Source: Hydra vulgaris (Eukaryota > Cnidaria > Hydrozoa > Anthoathecata > Hydridae). From it: 64,000 bases of DNA. Under the pieces are notes generated by a model, which did no database searches, was not told the DNA's origin, and was given only the letters and a program-made list of their open reading frames with translations. A program made the translations under genes and the position numbers. The first letter of the stretch is position 1; each line of letters opens with the position of its first letter. This document shows, in pieces, positions 43,340 through 54,349 of this stretch. The stretch covers positions 76,827,501 to 76,891,500 of the forward strand of contig NC_088931.1 of NCBI RefSeq assembly GCF_038396675.1. Reading direction: 5' to 3'.

Positions 43340-44301
43340 AAATGAAGAAACCTTAAAAAATGGAAACATTTATAGCGAATACTTTTATTACATCATGGAC
43401 AACTATAAAAACGAAGATGTCATTGAAGAAAAAGAATTGAATTATCAACTTCAATCACCTGATGACTTCAATCACCTTCAATCATTGTTTTTCATATCAA
43501 CGAAAAAACCCAACGCGGTTTTGAAATTGAACTTGACAAATGCAAATCTTTATTAGAAGTATTTCAAAATTTTCTTATCGCTTTTAATATTGTGACATTA
43601 TGTGCCAAAACTATCGATAATGGTTGGTGCAAAATAATAAAAAGGTGTTACAATTCTCCTGTCTATTTCATTAAGCCGTTAACAGGACTTGTAAATTTAC
43701 AGTATAATAAAGATAACAATATCCGTTCTGTATTTAATATTTTAGAGAATGACAGTCAATGGCGCATCATCAGGTTATGCAATTTTAAAATCAAAAGTAT
43801 AAGTCGATTGACTGAAACTTCAATGTCAAACTTAAGGAATTTTAATTTATCTGGAAAAAGAAAAATAAATGAAGAAGACAATGATGAAAAGAAGTTTTGC
43901 AAATATCGAAAAAACAAAATTGCAGATGTATGCCATAAATATTATAAAAAAGATAAAAACAAAATTGCAAAAAAATAGCCTGAATATTATGTAAAAAATA
44001 AAGACAAAATTGCAAACAAACGGCTTGAATATTATGAAAAAAATAAAGACAAAATTGCAAAAAAACAGCTTGAATATTATGAATAAAATAAAGACAAAAT
44101 TGCAAAAGCTAGACTTGAATATTATGAACAAAATAAAAACAAATTTCAGAAAAATGACTTGAACATTATGAAAAAATAAAAGTCCATAATTCAGAAAAAT
44201 ATCATGAAGAAAATAAAGACAAAACATTGGACGAATGGGAAGGAGAATGGAATCGTCCACATGACGGCAATATTCGTCGTCCGACAACGTGGACAGTTTA
44301 A
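43320..44301 (+). pseudogene. Unknown Polinton gene with a tandem 15-residue repeat tail
   Basis: Overlaps the end of the helicase gene by 20 bases. The middle reads CKIIKRCYNSPVYFIKPLTG and SQWRIIRLCNFKIKSISRL. The C-terminal region carries about five 45-bp tandem repeats of the pattern YYEKNKDKIAKKQLE, then WEGEWNRPHDGNIRRPTTW. Such Lys/Glu repeat tails occur in many viral proteins. It lies immediately upstream of the polymerase and could be the terminal-protein region, but no evidence shows it. Broken a few times. Confidence 0.5.
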
Positions 44302-44322
44302 AATTATAATCAGAAAAAAAAA

Positions 44323-47300
44323 ATGTTTTTAGATTACAGCGGTTTATTTGATTCGGGTCTTTGTTTTTATGCTGCTTTAATGATCGGTTTGTTAATTCGA
44401 AAATGGAAAACCAACACCTTAAAAAAATGGAATCTTAAATTATTTGAAAACAACTTGTCAGATTTTAGTTCTGAAGACGAAATATATAAAATTTTATTTG
44501 AAAACACCGAAGATGGTCACTTGTATACGGCCTTGCAATCTATAAAAAATAAATGTTACAATATGACATATGAGCATCTTTTAGAATTTTGCTAAATATT
44601 TTACGAACCTCCTTTTGACAAATTAAATTTTAAAATTTTTAGTTTGAGAAAACAAACAAAAAGAGTTCGGCTTTTACATCCTCGATTTAAATCACAATAC
44701 AAAAAAATCGGAATTAATATTTGAAATTATTTACGAAAGTACAAATATAACAAGAGAAGACCAAAATCCCTATAAAGACTTTCTTTCAGAAATAGAACGT
44801 CAAAAAGCAAACGAAAGAAAAAATGCTGACAACACCATTAAAATTTGCATAGTTCAAAAACAAGATAACTTTCACGCACTAAGTATGCTTAACGAAAATT
44901 ATACCGTTTTCCATGAAGAAGGAATTTATCACTGCGAGAAGTGCGGACAAAAATTTACAGCAAAAAGTTCGCATAAAAAAATTTGCAAAGGTTTTTACGT
45001 TCCTGACAAGTTTATTTATAATGACAAAAGGACTTATTACGAGCCACAAGATCAATTTATTAGAGAAAGTCGAAACTGTTTTCCGTTTTTCATTACTTAT
45101 GATTGTGAAACGGCTATTTTACAAACTAATAACATTGCTTCAGATACAATAACGCCGTTATCAGAATTAAGTTATTATTGCCACAGCGTTGTTATTCAGT
45201 GTGTAAATGAAAGTTTAGCAAGAGAATGTTTTGGCTTGGATATTTTTGGAAATATTATCACACAGTGGGTGTTTTATTACGAAAACACAATAGACAGTCT
45301 TCAAAAAAATCCTTTAAACGAATTGCCTCTTTGTTTTGAAAATGCCATCTCGATTTTACAAAAGACTCATAGAGACAATTTGCGGGAAAAATTAAATAAC
45401 ACAAGAGATACTTGTGAAAATATAGAACAGTTAAAATTAGAGTTGCGAGTCTTTGATATTATTATTTTAGCAGATACTTTGGTGAGATTTTCATATCAAA
45501 TTTTGAAACCTCGCTTTGAATTTTTAAATATTTTAAAGAAAGATAGAAATTTAATATGGGAAAAAGAAAATCAGTTGTGCAGTATCTGTCGACTCCCGAT
45601 AGATAAAATATCATATATAGATATATATAACAAACCGCTGACTCTTCAAGAATTTGAAATGCAAAACCGTAACAATATTAAAATTTTTTCTGATCACCGT
45701 ATTCGAGTTGTCAATTTTATATTTAAAAAAATATCCAAGTTAGAATTGTTTATGACTCCTAAAAAAGTTCAAAATTACTTGATATCGAACAAAGCTGAAA
45801 AAATTAAAACTGATCTCTATCAAATATCTTTATGTTTTTATATATGTTGCAAATGGTGGACTTGCTTTCGTTCTTACAGAGTAAAAAACGGATTATTAAG
45901 CCAGTCGGTCCGAATAACAGCTTATGATATTATATCTCATCTTAAACTTTTATGTACGCTCATAATGGATGAAGAAAAAATAAAAATATGGTTTGAAGGT
46001 GACGAAGTTGATATTATTCATAATCAAACTTATTTTTTAAACAATCTCTTTTAAAAATGTGTGTCTGAATTTTCTGTCCCATCGATATATTTACAGAATA
46101 ACGAAATTGATCCTGTCACATTTTTATATTTTATTTCAAAACTAAATTTTTCATATTCACAATTGTGGTTTCAATGCATGGCGATATTGAAAACAAGTAT
46201 GAAACCGAAATTGTATTTGACAACTTAGTTCGAATAAAAGAGTCGCGAGAAAAACTATTTGCTCGTTGTAATTTGTTACTTTCTACTTTTGAAGACTATG
46301 CCGTTATTGATCATGATCATTTTACTGGTGAAACGTACGGACTCGCGTATGATTTTTGTAACAAGAACTTGGGCAGAACTGATAATTATTTAGCTTGTCC
46401 CATTTTTGCCCATAACGCTTCCTTTGATAACCGGATAATGTTTATGGAAGGGTTATAACTCGACATTCCTTTATATAATCATTGCGCTGATTCTGAAACA
46501 GAATCTTTCGACGCATTATTAAAATATAGCAACATGGAAAACGTATTTGTTATTGCAAAAAACACAAGCAAACTGAATATAATATGTATAGGAAAACATA
46601 TAAAATTTGTCGATACGTTAAGATTGCTCAATTGTTCGTTAGATCAAGCTAGTAGTATGATTTCCAAAAAAGCTCAGCGTGAAATTTTAAATACAATGAC
46701 ACGTTATTTAGAACCGTTTTATCCACAAATTCAAAATTTAATTTTCGATGATGAATTTAAAAATTGCTTTATAAAAAAAACTCTGTTTCCCTATTCACAA
46801 ATTAATGACGAACTGTTAAACATTGAATACAAAAGTGTGCCTCCAATAGAACTTTTTTAAAAGTTTGCTGCCTCTTCATATTCAAAATTTATTATATAAT
46901 GAAGAAAATTTTAACAATATAGAACCAAATCGTTATAAATTGGTTTTTTTTAAAAAAAAAAATTTAATTGATCGATACGAAACTGAAGATTTTACTTATG
47001 ACAATTATTTTAAAGATTTGTTAATCATTTCAAGCACAAATTACAACACAAAAAGCATCTTGATGTTAAATAACAACGGAGAAATGGGAGATTTATTCGA
47101 TCTATTAAAATATGACGATGATTCGATAAAATCATCTCTAATTATAAAATCGTCAGATAAATGCAACATGAAAAACAAATCATTAAGAATTGTCGCTTCA
47201 CAAATTTTATCTTTTGCCAAACTCAATGTCGGTCGTTTTAGCTGGGATCTTGGAGAAGCTTTGCGGAAACACGGAGCAGAAAAACATTTAGTTATAATAG

Positions 47301-48038
47301 ATACAGACTCTGGCTGCTTTTTTATTACTCAAAAAAAAGACGAAGAAAAAAAAACTTTTTTTCGACACAAAGTCGAAGAATGGTTGAACAACTCGAATAT
47401 TGGACAAAAATGGATGGACTATTCAAATTATCCAAAAGACCACCCCTATTATTTGATAGAATATGCAAAAGAAAGCGATCATTTTCAAAACGAAATTCCG
47501 CCACCACAGTTTATAGTTCAAACATTTGCTTTAGGGCCAAAATGCTACAGTGTTCATTCTGTTAACGAAAATATGGAAAATAAGCATAAAAACCGTGCAA
47601 AAGGAGTGCCAAATTATAAATTAGTGCAATATAAACGCGTACAATACATATCGAGTAGAAAAATATTTTAGAAATTTACCAGATCAACTTGATAACGAAA
47701 TTCAACCTATTCAACAAAATAGAATGTCTGTCAATTTTAAAAACATTAGTATAAATCAACACACCATTGGTTTTCTAAAAAAATTTACTCAAAAAAACTA
47801 CGTTTTTGATGATGGTATACTTACTGAAATTCGAGATTGTCATACCCTCTATCCCATTGTTGATGCAAATCTCAAAGGTTTACCCGACATTAAAAAATTT
47901 TGTAGTGATGAACATATTCAACATTTGCTAAATATTGAAAAAAGTATAATTAAACAAACCGAGCGTTATGGTACAATGACAACGTTTAATAAAAAATTTT
48001 TAATTCCAATATTATATAATTTAAAATCGAACATTTAA
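44323..48038 (+). pseudogene. Protein-primed family-B DNA polymerase of the Polinton
   Basis: About 1,200 codons. A C2HC-type finger (YHCEKCGQKFTAKSSHKKIC) precedes exonuclease motif I (FFITYDCETAIL). YAVIDHDHFTGETYGLAYDF then CN is the DHxHxTGxxxGxAHxxCN signature of protein-primed polymerases. CPIFAHNASFDNRIMF is exonuclease motif II. ASQILSFAKLNVGRFSWDLG precedes the palm motif VIIDTDSGCFFI (DTDS). The C-terminal part contains QTFALGPKCYSV. In Polintons this enzyme replicates the element from a protein primer at the inverted repeats. As a fossil it is broken several times (about five). Confidence 0.92.
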
Positions 48039-48045
48039 AAATTTT

Positions 48046-48670
48046 TTGTTATTATTAAAAATGGAGTGTGCTCTCTGTGATATTACTGAAAAATTGGCAA
48101 ACATTTCAAATCTGCAAATTAATAGAGATCTCACAAAAGGAGAAACAAATTATAAAATTTTAAAAAAAATATTAGAAAATGTATTGGAAGACTCAAAATT
48201 ATTGACTTTTGTTACCTTTTGGAAAAGTATTCACGAGAAAATTGCAAATAAAAATAGATTATGTGAAACCCATGCACAAATGTGTGTGTCGACATCAAAA
48301 ACCGTTGTTTTAATTTCAAACTATAGTGCAAAACGAAGAAAAATTTGAACGGCAAATACAACCTTTAAAAAGAGAATTGTCGCATCTCAATAATGCTCTC
48401 GGTAATAGTTTACTTGCACTACATCTTGTCAACGATGGTATTGTAAGTCAAGAAAGTGACATCTTTGACAGCAAAAACAACGTTGAACGTATAATTGCGA
48501 GCACTGTCGAACAAATAAGAAACGGATTGGAAATAATGGTGAATGCCAGTTTTAGAAAAAAAGACTTTAACGACGATATTAAATTGGAGAACAAAAAAAA
48601 CTTTTATTTGGAAATTATTCTTAGTGTTTACAGTATTCTTTTGAGTTTTGTTAAAAAACAAAATGTTTAA
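48046..48670 (+). pseudogene. Unknown gene, paralogue of 35428-36069
   Basis: MECALCDITEKLANISNLQI with CxxC, RLCETHAQMC with CxxH, then IASTVEQIRNGLEIMVNASF and a hydrophobic end (YLEIILSVYSILLSFVKK). The same order of CxxC, CxxH, amphipathic segment and hydrophobic tail is found in 35428-36069. About 200 codons, broken about once. Possible zinc-binding, tail-anchored protein. Confidence 0.5.
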
Positions 48671-48743
48671 AAATAAATATTGTTTGAATATAAATATTTG
48701 ATTTTTTTTAACTTTAATTTTTTTAGAAAAAATAAATAATATT

Positions 48744-49034
48744 ATGAACTCGACAGCAATTCACTGCTTAACAGTACGAGCAAAAATGCAACGAATGTTA
48801 ACAGACATTTCACGAGGTATAGCGAGCGAATGGAAAAGATGTGCCAGTTACTTAAATGTAAGCGAACACGAAATTGAAATGATTGACAATGATCATAATC
48901 GAGTAACAGACAAAGGCTACGGCATGCTCCAAAGATATATGCGAAAACACAGCGATATAGACATGATCATGTCAGCTTTGGTTGCCATGGGAAGAAACGA
49001 TTTAAAAAATTCAATTTTAACTCGATACTATTAA
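48744..49034 (+). CDS. Death-domain-like protein 2, 96 aa
   Basis: Complete frame. After MNSTAIHCLTVRAKMQRML comes SEWKRCASYLNVSEHEIEMI, then DNDHNRVTDKGYGMLQRYM and MIMSALVAMGRNDLKNSIL. This is the Death-domain sequence of helices 2 to 6 (WkxlAxxLxxxxxxIxxI ... gxxmLxxW ... LxxALxxxxRxDL); it is the clearer of the two copies. It stands alone without receptor, kinase or other domain. TTTTTTTAG lies about 17 bases upstream. It would act by binding host Death-domain proteins (inference). Confidence 0.72.
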   Translation: MNSTAIHCLTVRAKMQRMLTDISRGIASEWKRCASYLNVSEHEIEMIDNDHNRVTDKGYGMLQRYMRKHSDIDMIMSALVAMGRNDLKNSILTRYY

Positions 49035-49116
49035 CTTTTTTTGTACTATATTATAAATTGACTTGAAATAAAAATGATTCAAAAAAAAAAAAAATTTTTT
49101 TGTTTAACAAAAAAAA

Positions 49117-50388
49117 ATGGACAAGGAGACAGAAACTAAAATATCAAACACTCTAAATCAAGGTTCGAAAACGTTAACAGAAATTTTGAAAGAAAAAGGT
49201 TTTGACAGTTTTCAAATTAGAGGAAAATCCAAAGAGCCAAATTGTCCAAATGAAGCTCTAAAGTTTAACATTTTTAAACCATGCAAAGATGTCTATCCTG
49301 AAAATACAATTATAACTGGACCGACTAATAGCGGAAAATCGACCATGGCTCGCGATTTAATTCACTTAGGAAAATATCCTAAAATATGCAGAAATGGTAA
49401 TTCAAATGAGAGAACCGAGCGAAGCACAGCACAAAGTATGGCAAAACATTATAAATTCCCCAAAAAATAATTTACAAGCCTATGATATTTTAACAGTCGA
49501 CGGTCCTGAAAAGTTAGACGAAATTGTTCAATGCGTTATCGGTTTTTCCAAAGACAAATTTGGAATTCAAAATAGTGACTACCGTTTATTAAAAACAATA
49601 TTATTTTTTGACGACATTAGCACTTTTTGTTAAAAGAGTCAACAATATGTAAGCGCGTGCACGAGCGGATCACATCACGGTGTTGGAACGATAACAATTT
49701 TTCATTCGGTTCCTTTTAAACAAAGTTCGTCTTGGAATAATTTATTATCGCATTATAAATGCATCATCACCTTTGATAATAACAACGAAATTGAAAAAAT
49801 ATTTAAAAACGATTTTCCATCGTGTGGAAAAATGAATCACGCAATAAGTGATTTATTAAATAAAGAAACATCCAAACCTCTCAGTCATTTGGCTTTATTT
49901 AAAAATTGCTCTTTTGCAAGATTATTTAAAAATTGCTCTTTTGCAAGATTGAGAACTAATATTACTAACATTAAAGAACAAAAAGTATTTATTCCGGTCG
50001 ATATTCAGAGTCAATTAGATTTTGACTATAACGGAATGAGTGTCAATAAAAAAATTATAAGTTTTCAATCGTTTACGTATGCAAAAACTCCAAATTTTAA
50101 AAATTATTATTATTTAAAATCTTATCAAAATACTTTTCAAGGTGGAGAAAACAAAGAAGAAATTGAAAAACCTCGCGAAGAAGTGCAAAAACCAGACAAA
50201 GAAGTGAAAAAAAAATATAAATATCGAACAACCGACAAAAAGAAGGAAATGGAGTGAAAGCGAAAAAAGGAGCGTATATTTTAAAAGAAATTAAAAGAAG
50301 AAAACGTTATGGAATTTACGACTCTTCAGACGAATCTTCAGAACGAGAATCTTCAGAATCAGAACGAGATTCTTCTGAATCAGAATGA
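49117..50388 (+). pseudogene. FtsK/HerA-type genome-packaging ATPase of the Polinton
   Basis: Walker A NTIITGPTNSGKSTMARDLI, Walker B KTILFFDDIST, and the downstream sensor region TSGSHHGVGTITIFHS (compare LFtxGSHHxxiSvixl in Polinton and NCLDV A32-type ATPases). The C-terminal part has CIITFDNNNEIEKIF and DLLNKETSKPLSHL, then a basic and Ser/Glu-rich tail (YDSSDESSERESSESERDSS). It would drive DNA into the capsid. Ends in an ATGA overlap with the next gene. As a fossil it is broken about three times. Confidence 0.88.
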
Positions 50389-51032
50389 AATTCAGACAAT
50401 TGAATGGGACAGCGATGAATTTTTCAAACTATATACAAAGCGATTACGAACAATGTAACGTCATAAAAAAGAAAAAAACAACAAAACGACAAGACATGCG
50501 AAAAAAATTAGCTGTACGCGGTAAAATTTTTATTCCAAAAATGACAAGTCGAAAAGATATTGATGAAAACGAAATGAAAATATGGATAAAAGAAATTTTA
50601 ACTCGATTTAACGCCGTAAAAATGCTCAAGTGTGAGTTATTATCTGACAATGAAAGATTGCAAATCAAAAACGCTTTTCAAGATAACGTCTGTCTTGAAA
50701 TTAAACTTTTTGTGAAAGAGTCGTTATATCCGTACCCAAAATTTAACGAAAACGGGAAATTGGTTGTGAAAAAAGAAAAAATGAAGGAAAGAAATCAAGC
50801 GATATCTGATTTTGTTTCTGATAATTATAACGTATTAAAAGATTATTTCAACTCTACTCGTTTCAAACGTTTTCACGAAATAATAAATTATTACTCTAAT
50901 AAATTAATATCATTTGATACCATACAACCTACAAAAACTGTTATCGATTTGTTAAGACAACAATTTGATTCGGATTACAATAAAGAACTTTATTATACTA
51001 AAGATAATTTATATTTTTTACATTATGAGTAG
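50385..51032 (+). CDS. Unknown Polinton protein, 215 aa
   Basis: ATGA overlap with the ATPase gene and an 8-base overlap with the next gene place it inside a compact run of genes. MKFRQLNGTAMNFSNYIQSD, a basic patch (KKKKTTKRQDMRKKLAVRGK) and a helical body (IKEILTRFNAVKMLKCELLS). No domain recognised; position between ATPase and integrase suggests a virion or packaging role (inference). Confidence 0.6.
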   Translation: MKFRQLNGTAMNFSNYIQSDYEQCNVIKKKKTTKRQDMRKKLAVRGKIFIPKMTSRKDIDENEMKIWIKEILTRFNAVKMLKCELLSDNERLQIKNAFQDNVCLEIKLFVKESLYPYPKFNENGKLVVKKEKMKERNQAISDFVSDNYNVLKDYFNSTRFKRFHEIINYYSNKLISFDTIQPTKTVIDLLRQQFDSDYNKELYYTKDNLYFLHYE

Positions 51033-53055
51033 ATATAAACCTTACGATTTTTCGTCTCCTTTACTTACTCTCCGTAAAATTTTATCTCAAAACGCTTTTC
51101 ATACCGACATTTATAAAAAAAATAGAGCTTTAGAAGAACATCTAGAAAATAACACATCGGATAACGCAACAAGTGAACCGCAAGGCGAAAATGATCCAAA
51201 TATTTCTTCGACATTGAATTTTTACGATTTGTCTCAATCTTATAATTATGCCGACAATATAGATTTAGAAAATAGGCTCCATGGCGAAATTCAATTTCAG
51301 CAAAATATGAATAAAATTTTACCTGTGGAAAATTTACTTAATGGCGACGTAGCGAGCGGAATACTAGCAGATCAAGAAAAATGGAAACTCTTTATAAACG
51401 TTGGACAAGATCCTTATGCTTTTAGTCAAATTTTATCCCAAAATAGATAAAACGAATTTAATTCGCAAGTCGATCAAAAAAATATAAGCGAGACTTTACG
51501 GTTGATGAGAAATTCGCAAAAATTTTCCAATTTTTCCGATAACAACAACCCGATCGAGTCGCAACAAAAACACTCTTTGGTTCAAAACAGTTTAAACCGA
51601 CTTCCTCACTCTGCTCTCACCAAAAATATTGAACAAACTCGCTCAAAAATTTACGTCTTGACACCGTTGGATAAATTTTTATTTGCAAACGAAATACCGA
51701 AAAAGTCTGAATTCGTTACATTATTAGCAAACAATCAAGATTTGAAACAGCAAGAACTCCAAAAGTATAATATCATTGATCACTTGATAGATATGTGTCA
51801 AAATCAAATAAATTATCAATACGGATCTCATGAAATAACTTTAAAAGTGTACAAACCTAGAACAGAAAAAGCTACTTTGAATAATTTAAAAATTTACATT
51901 ATATATTTATCGAAAGTTGTAGACGTAGACGAATCGTTGGCAAACATTATACAAAATCTAACAAATACCACTTTTGAAAAAATAAACGATCCTAAACAGT
52001 ATTCGTTTTATTCAAACGAATTTTTAAACTTGTTAACATCTCCAAATACTACTGGAAAATTGAGATTTGTTGCTGACTATTATCAAATTAAACATCTTAC
52101 CTTTGCTAAACTGTGGAATTTTATTCAAAAATACAACTTGCCATTTCGCAACGAAAAAAAATTAACTTTGGAAGTTTCATACAAAGCTTCATTAGAAAGT
52201 GAACCTTATACTGTACTAACGTCAGCTTTTTTAGAATCTGACTCGATAAACACTCAAAGTTATTCAGCCGAAAAAGCATTTAATATATTGTCAAAATCAA
52301 AATCTTTGGTCAACTCGTGGCTTGTAAAATACGCTGAAATGTTTAGAGGCGACGAATATGATATTTTAAAAGAATATATTCGTAAAAATCATTATTTGTT
52401 ACAAAATCAAAATATATACGAACTTTTGATATCCAACTATAATGAAAACGCTGTTAGTAACACGCCCATTGGAGAAAATATGTTATATTTAACATTTAAA
52501 ACTTTCTTTTCCGAAGTTCCTTCTTTACCGTTTCGAGAAACTGACGAAGTTGTACTGCTTAAAGAAAATGTATTTCAACACGTGCAAGATTATGAAATGT
52601 TTTTGAACGAAATGATCAAAAATTCAAATCAATTTTATGATGTCGAACCCAACATGAAACAAAAATCATTATTAGAAATGATGATAATAATGGGTACATT
52701 GTACAATTCTAATCTTGCACGTTTAAAACCCTTATTAATCGCTTATAAAAATTGCTTTGATATATCACTTTACGATGATAGTGTTGAAATATCTATATCC
52801 ATGTTAAAACAAGACACGGCGTTGCCAAAAAATTTAAACTTGTACATTTATCCCAAGTCTGTTCTTCCGCAAACGTTTCCATCAGATTCGCTTTTATTTT
52901 CAGAATTAAATAAAGAAGAACCCTTTGAAGAACTGGCAGCTCAATTCGCTTACACACCAAAATCAACTTCTAGCGAAAAACACAAAGCAACACAAATTAA
53001 AAAAGTTAAATCGGAACCAAAATACAAGTTGAGAGATAAAAAACTGAAAAAATGA
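51025..53055 (+). pseudogene. Large unknown Polinton protein, about 676 codons
   Basis: The start MSRYKPYDFSSPLLTL overlaps the preceding stop by eight bases, and the end overlaps the integrase start by ATGA. Later stretches: RSKIYVLTPLDKFLFANEIP, LKVYKPRTEKATLNNLKIYI, NLNLYIYPKSVLPQTFPSDS. Predominantly helical with a basic C-terminus (KYKLRDKKLKK). Broken about once. Possibly a virion scaffold or tegument-like protein; no homologue recognised. Confidence 0.5.
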
Positions 53056-54349
53056 ACGAAAATTTGCGAAACAAAATTGACCATTTAGTAACAAAACAAA
53101 TTACAAACTTGTCAAGTCGTTTATTTGGATTAACAAATACAAGTCAAGTTAAAAAGGTTTTGATGCAATTCGACTCTATAAAAAAAAACGGCACAGATTT
53201 GAAATTATATGAAGAACTGAATCAATTACTCGCCAATTCTATTTTTGCAAAATGGGAAGGCATGATTACCGCATAGTCCCATCAAACATAATTACTTAAA
53301 AAAACAGCAAACGCGTTTTTAAAAATACAAGCTCTAAGAAAACCATATGTTTATGAAACTCACCGTTATTCGTACGAAAATGCGCACGAATATTTGCAAG
53401 CTAATTTGGCCGACATGAACAGTTTGAATTTAAATTTTAGTCCCCATCGACCTAAATTTTGTTTGGTTGTTGTAGACGGAGTATCTCGAAAAGTTTATTT
53501 AAGAGCGACCAAAAATAAAAGCGCTGAAAAAGTGTTGAACAGTTTTAAAGTTATATTTAAAGATATTGACAGAACCGACAATAAAAATTTTATATATTTG
53601 CAAACTGACCAAGGAACAGAGTTTTTTAACAACAAAATGAACGATTGGTGCGAAAAAGAAAATATACATTATTTCCATTCTAAAAATTTTGGAAAGCTTA
53701 TTTGGCCGAAGCAGCTATCGGAAGATTAAAATTGCTGTATCAAAAATTGGCAAAATTAGGCCAACTAAAAAAACACAATTGGAGTAAATTTCTTGAACAA
53801 ATGGAACAAAAATTAAACAGACAAGAAAAAGTAACCACGGGCATTAGCCCTGAGGAATTGGATGTTAATGACGCAAACGGTAAAGCGTTACGCATGATAG
53901 ATCAATACGCTTTCGACAAAAGACGACAATACGCATTTAAATCGAACATGTTAAACAGAGTTGAAAAAGAATACAAACACCAAAATTTAAAAATTTTAAA
54001 GCCGTTGACGGTCGGAACAGAATGTTATTTAAGAAAATATAAAAAAGATCCACAAGACACGTTTAGCAAATCTTCAACTCGCGATTGGAGTTATTGGGAC
54101 TCTAAAAAAGTTATCATTTTAAAAGTATCCAAACGCGCCAACCCGTCAGTAGACGGTTACTTACCGGTTTATATATATAAAGTAGGACGAGTAAACGATT
54201 TAAATACGACTTGTAAAGTAAAAAGAGAAGATTTGTTTCCGATTGACGAAAACGATAAAGACATTTATTATAAAAATTTTGACGAATATATAAACACATT
54301 TTACAAACCGTTGAAAAAATCTTTACATAAAAAACTCAAAATAAAATGA
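53052..54349 (+). pseudogene. Retroviral-type (rve) integrase of the Polinton
   Basis: The catalytic core shows CLVVVDGVSRKVYLR (first Asp), FIYLQTDQGTEFFNNKM (second Asp, in the TDxGxEF motif) and AEAAIGRLKLLYQKL (the Glu-bearing helix), spaced as in Polinton and Ty3 integrases. An N-terminal helical region and a C-terminal beta-rich, SH3-like segment (WDSKKVIILKVSKR ... CKVKREDLFPID) follow the usual plan. About 430 codons. It would catalyse insertion with a 6-bp target duplication, which is what the flanks show. As a fossil it is broken about twice. Linked by ATGA overlaps on both sides. Confidence 0.92.

Noticed and set aside
43842-44287. Minus-strand frames with FCLYFIHNIQAVF repeats
   Set aside because: Antisense of the 45-bp tandem repeat in the plus-strand gene at 43320-44301.
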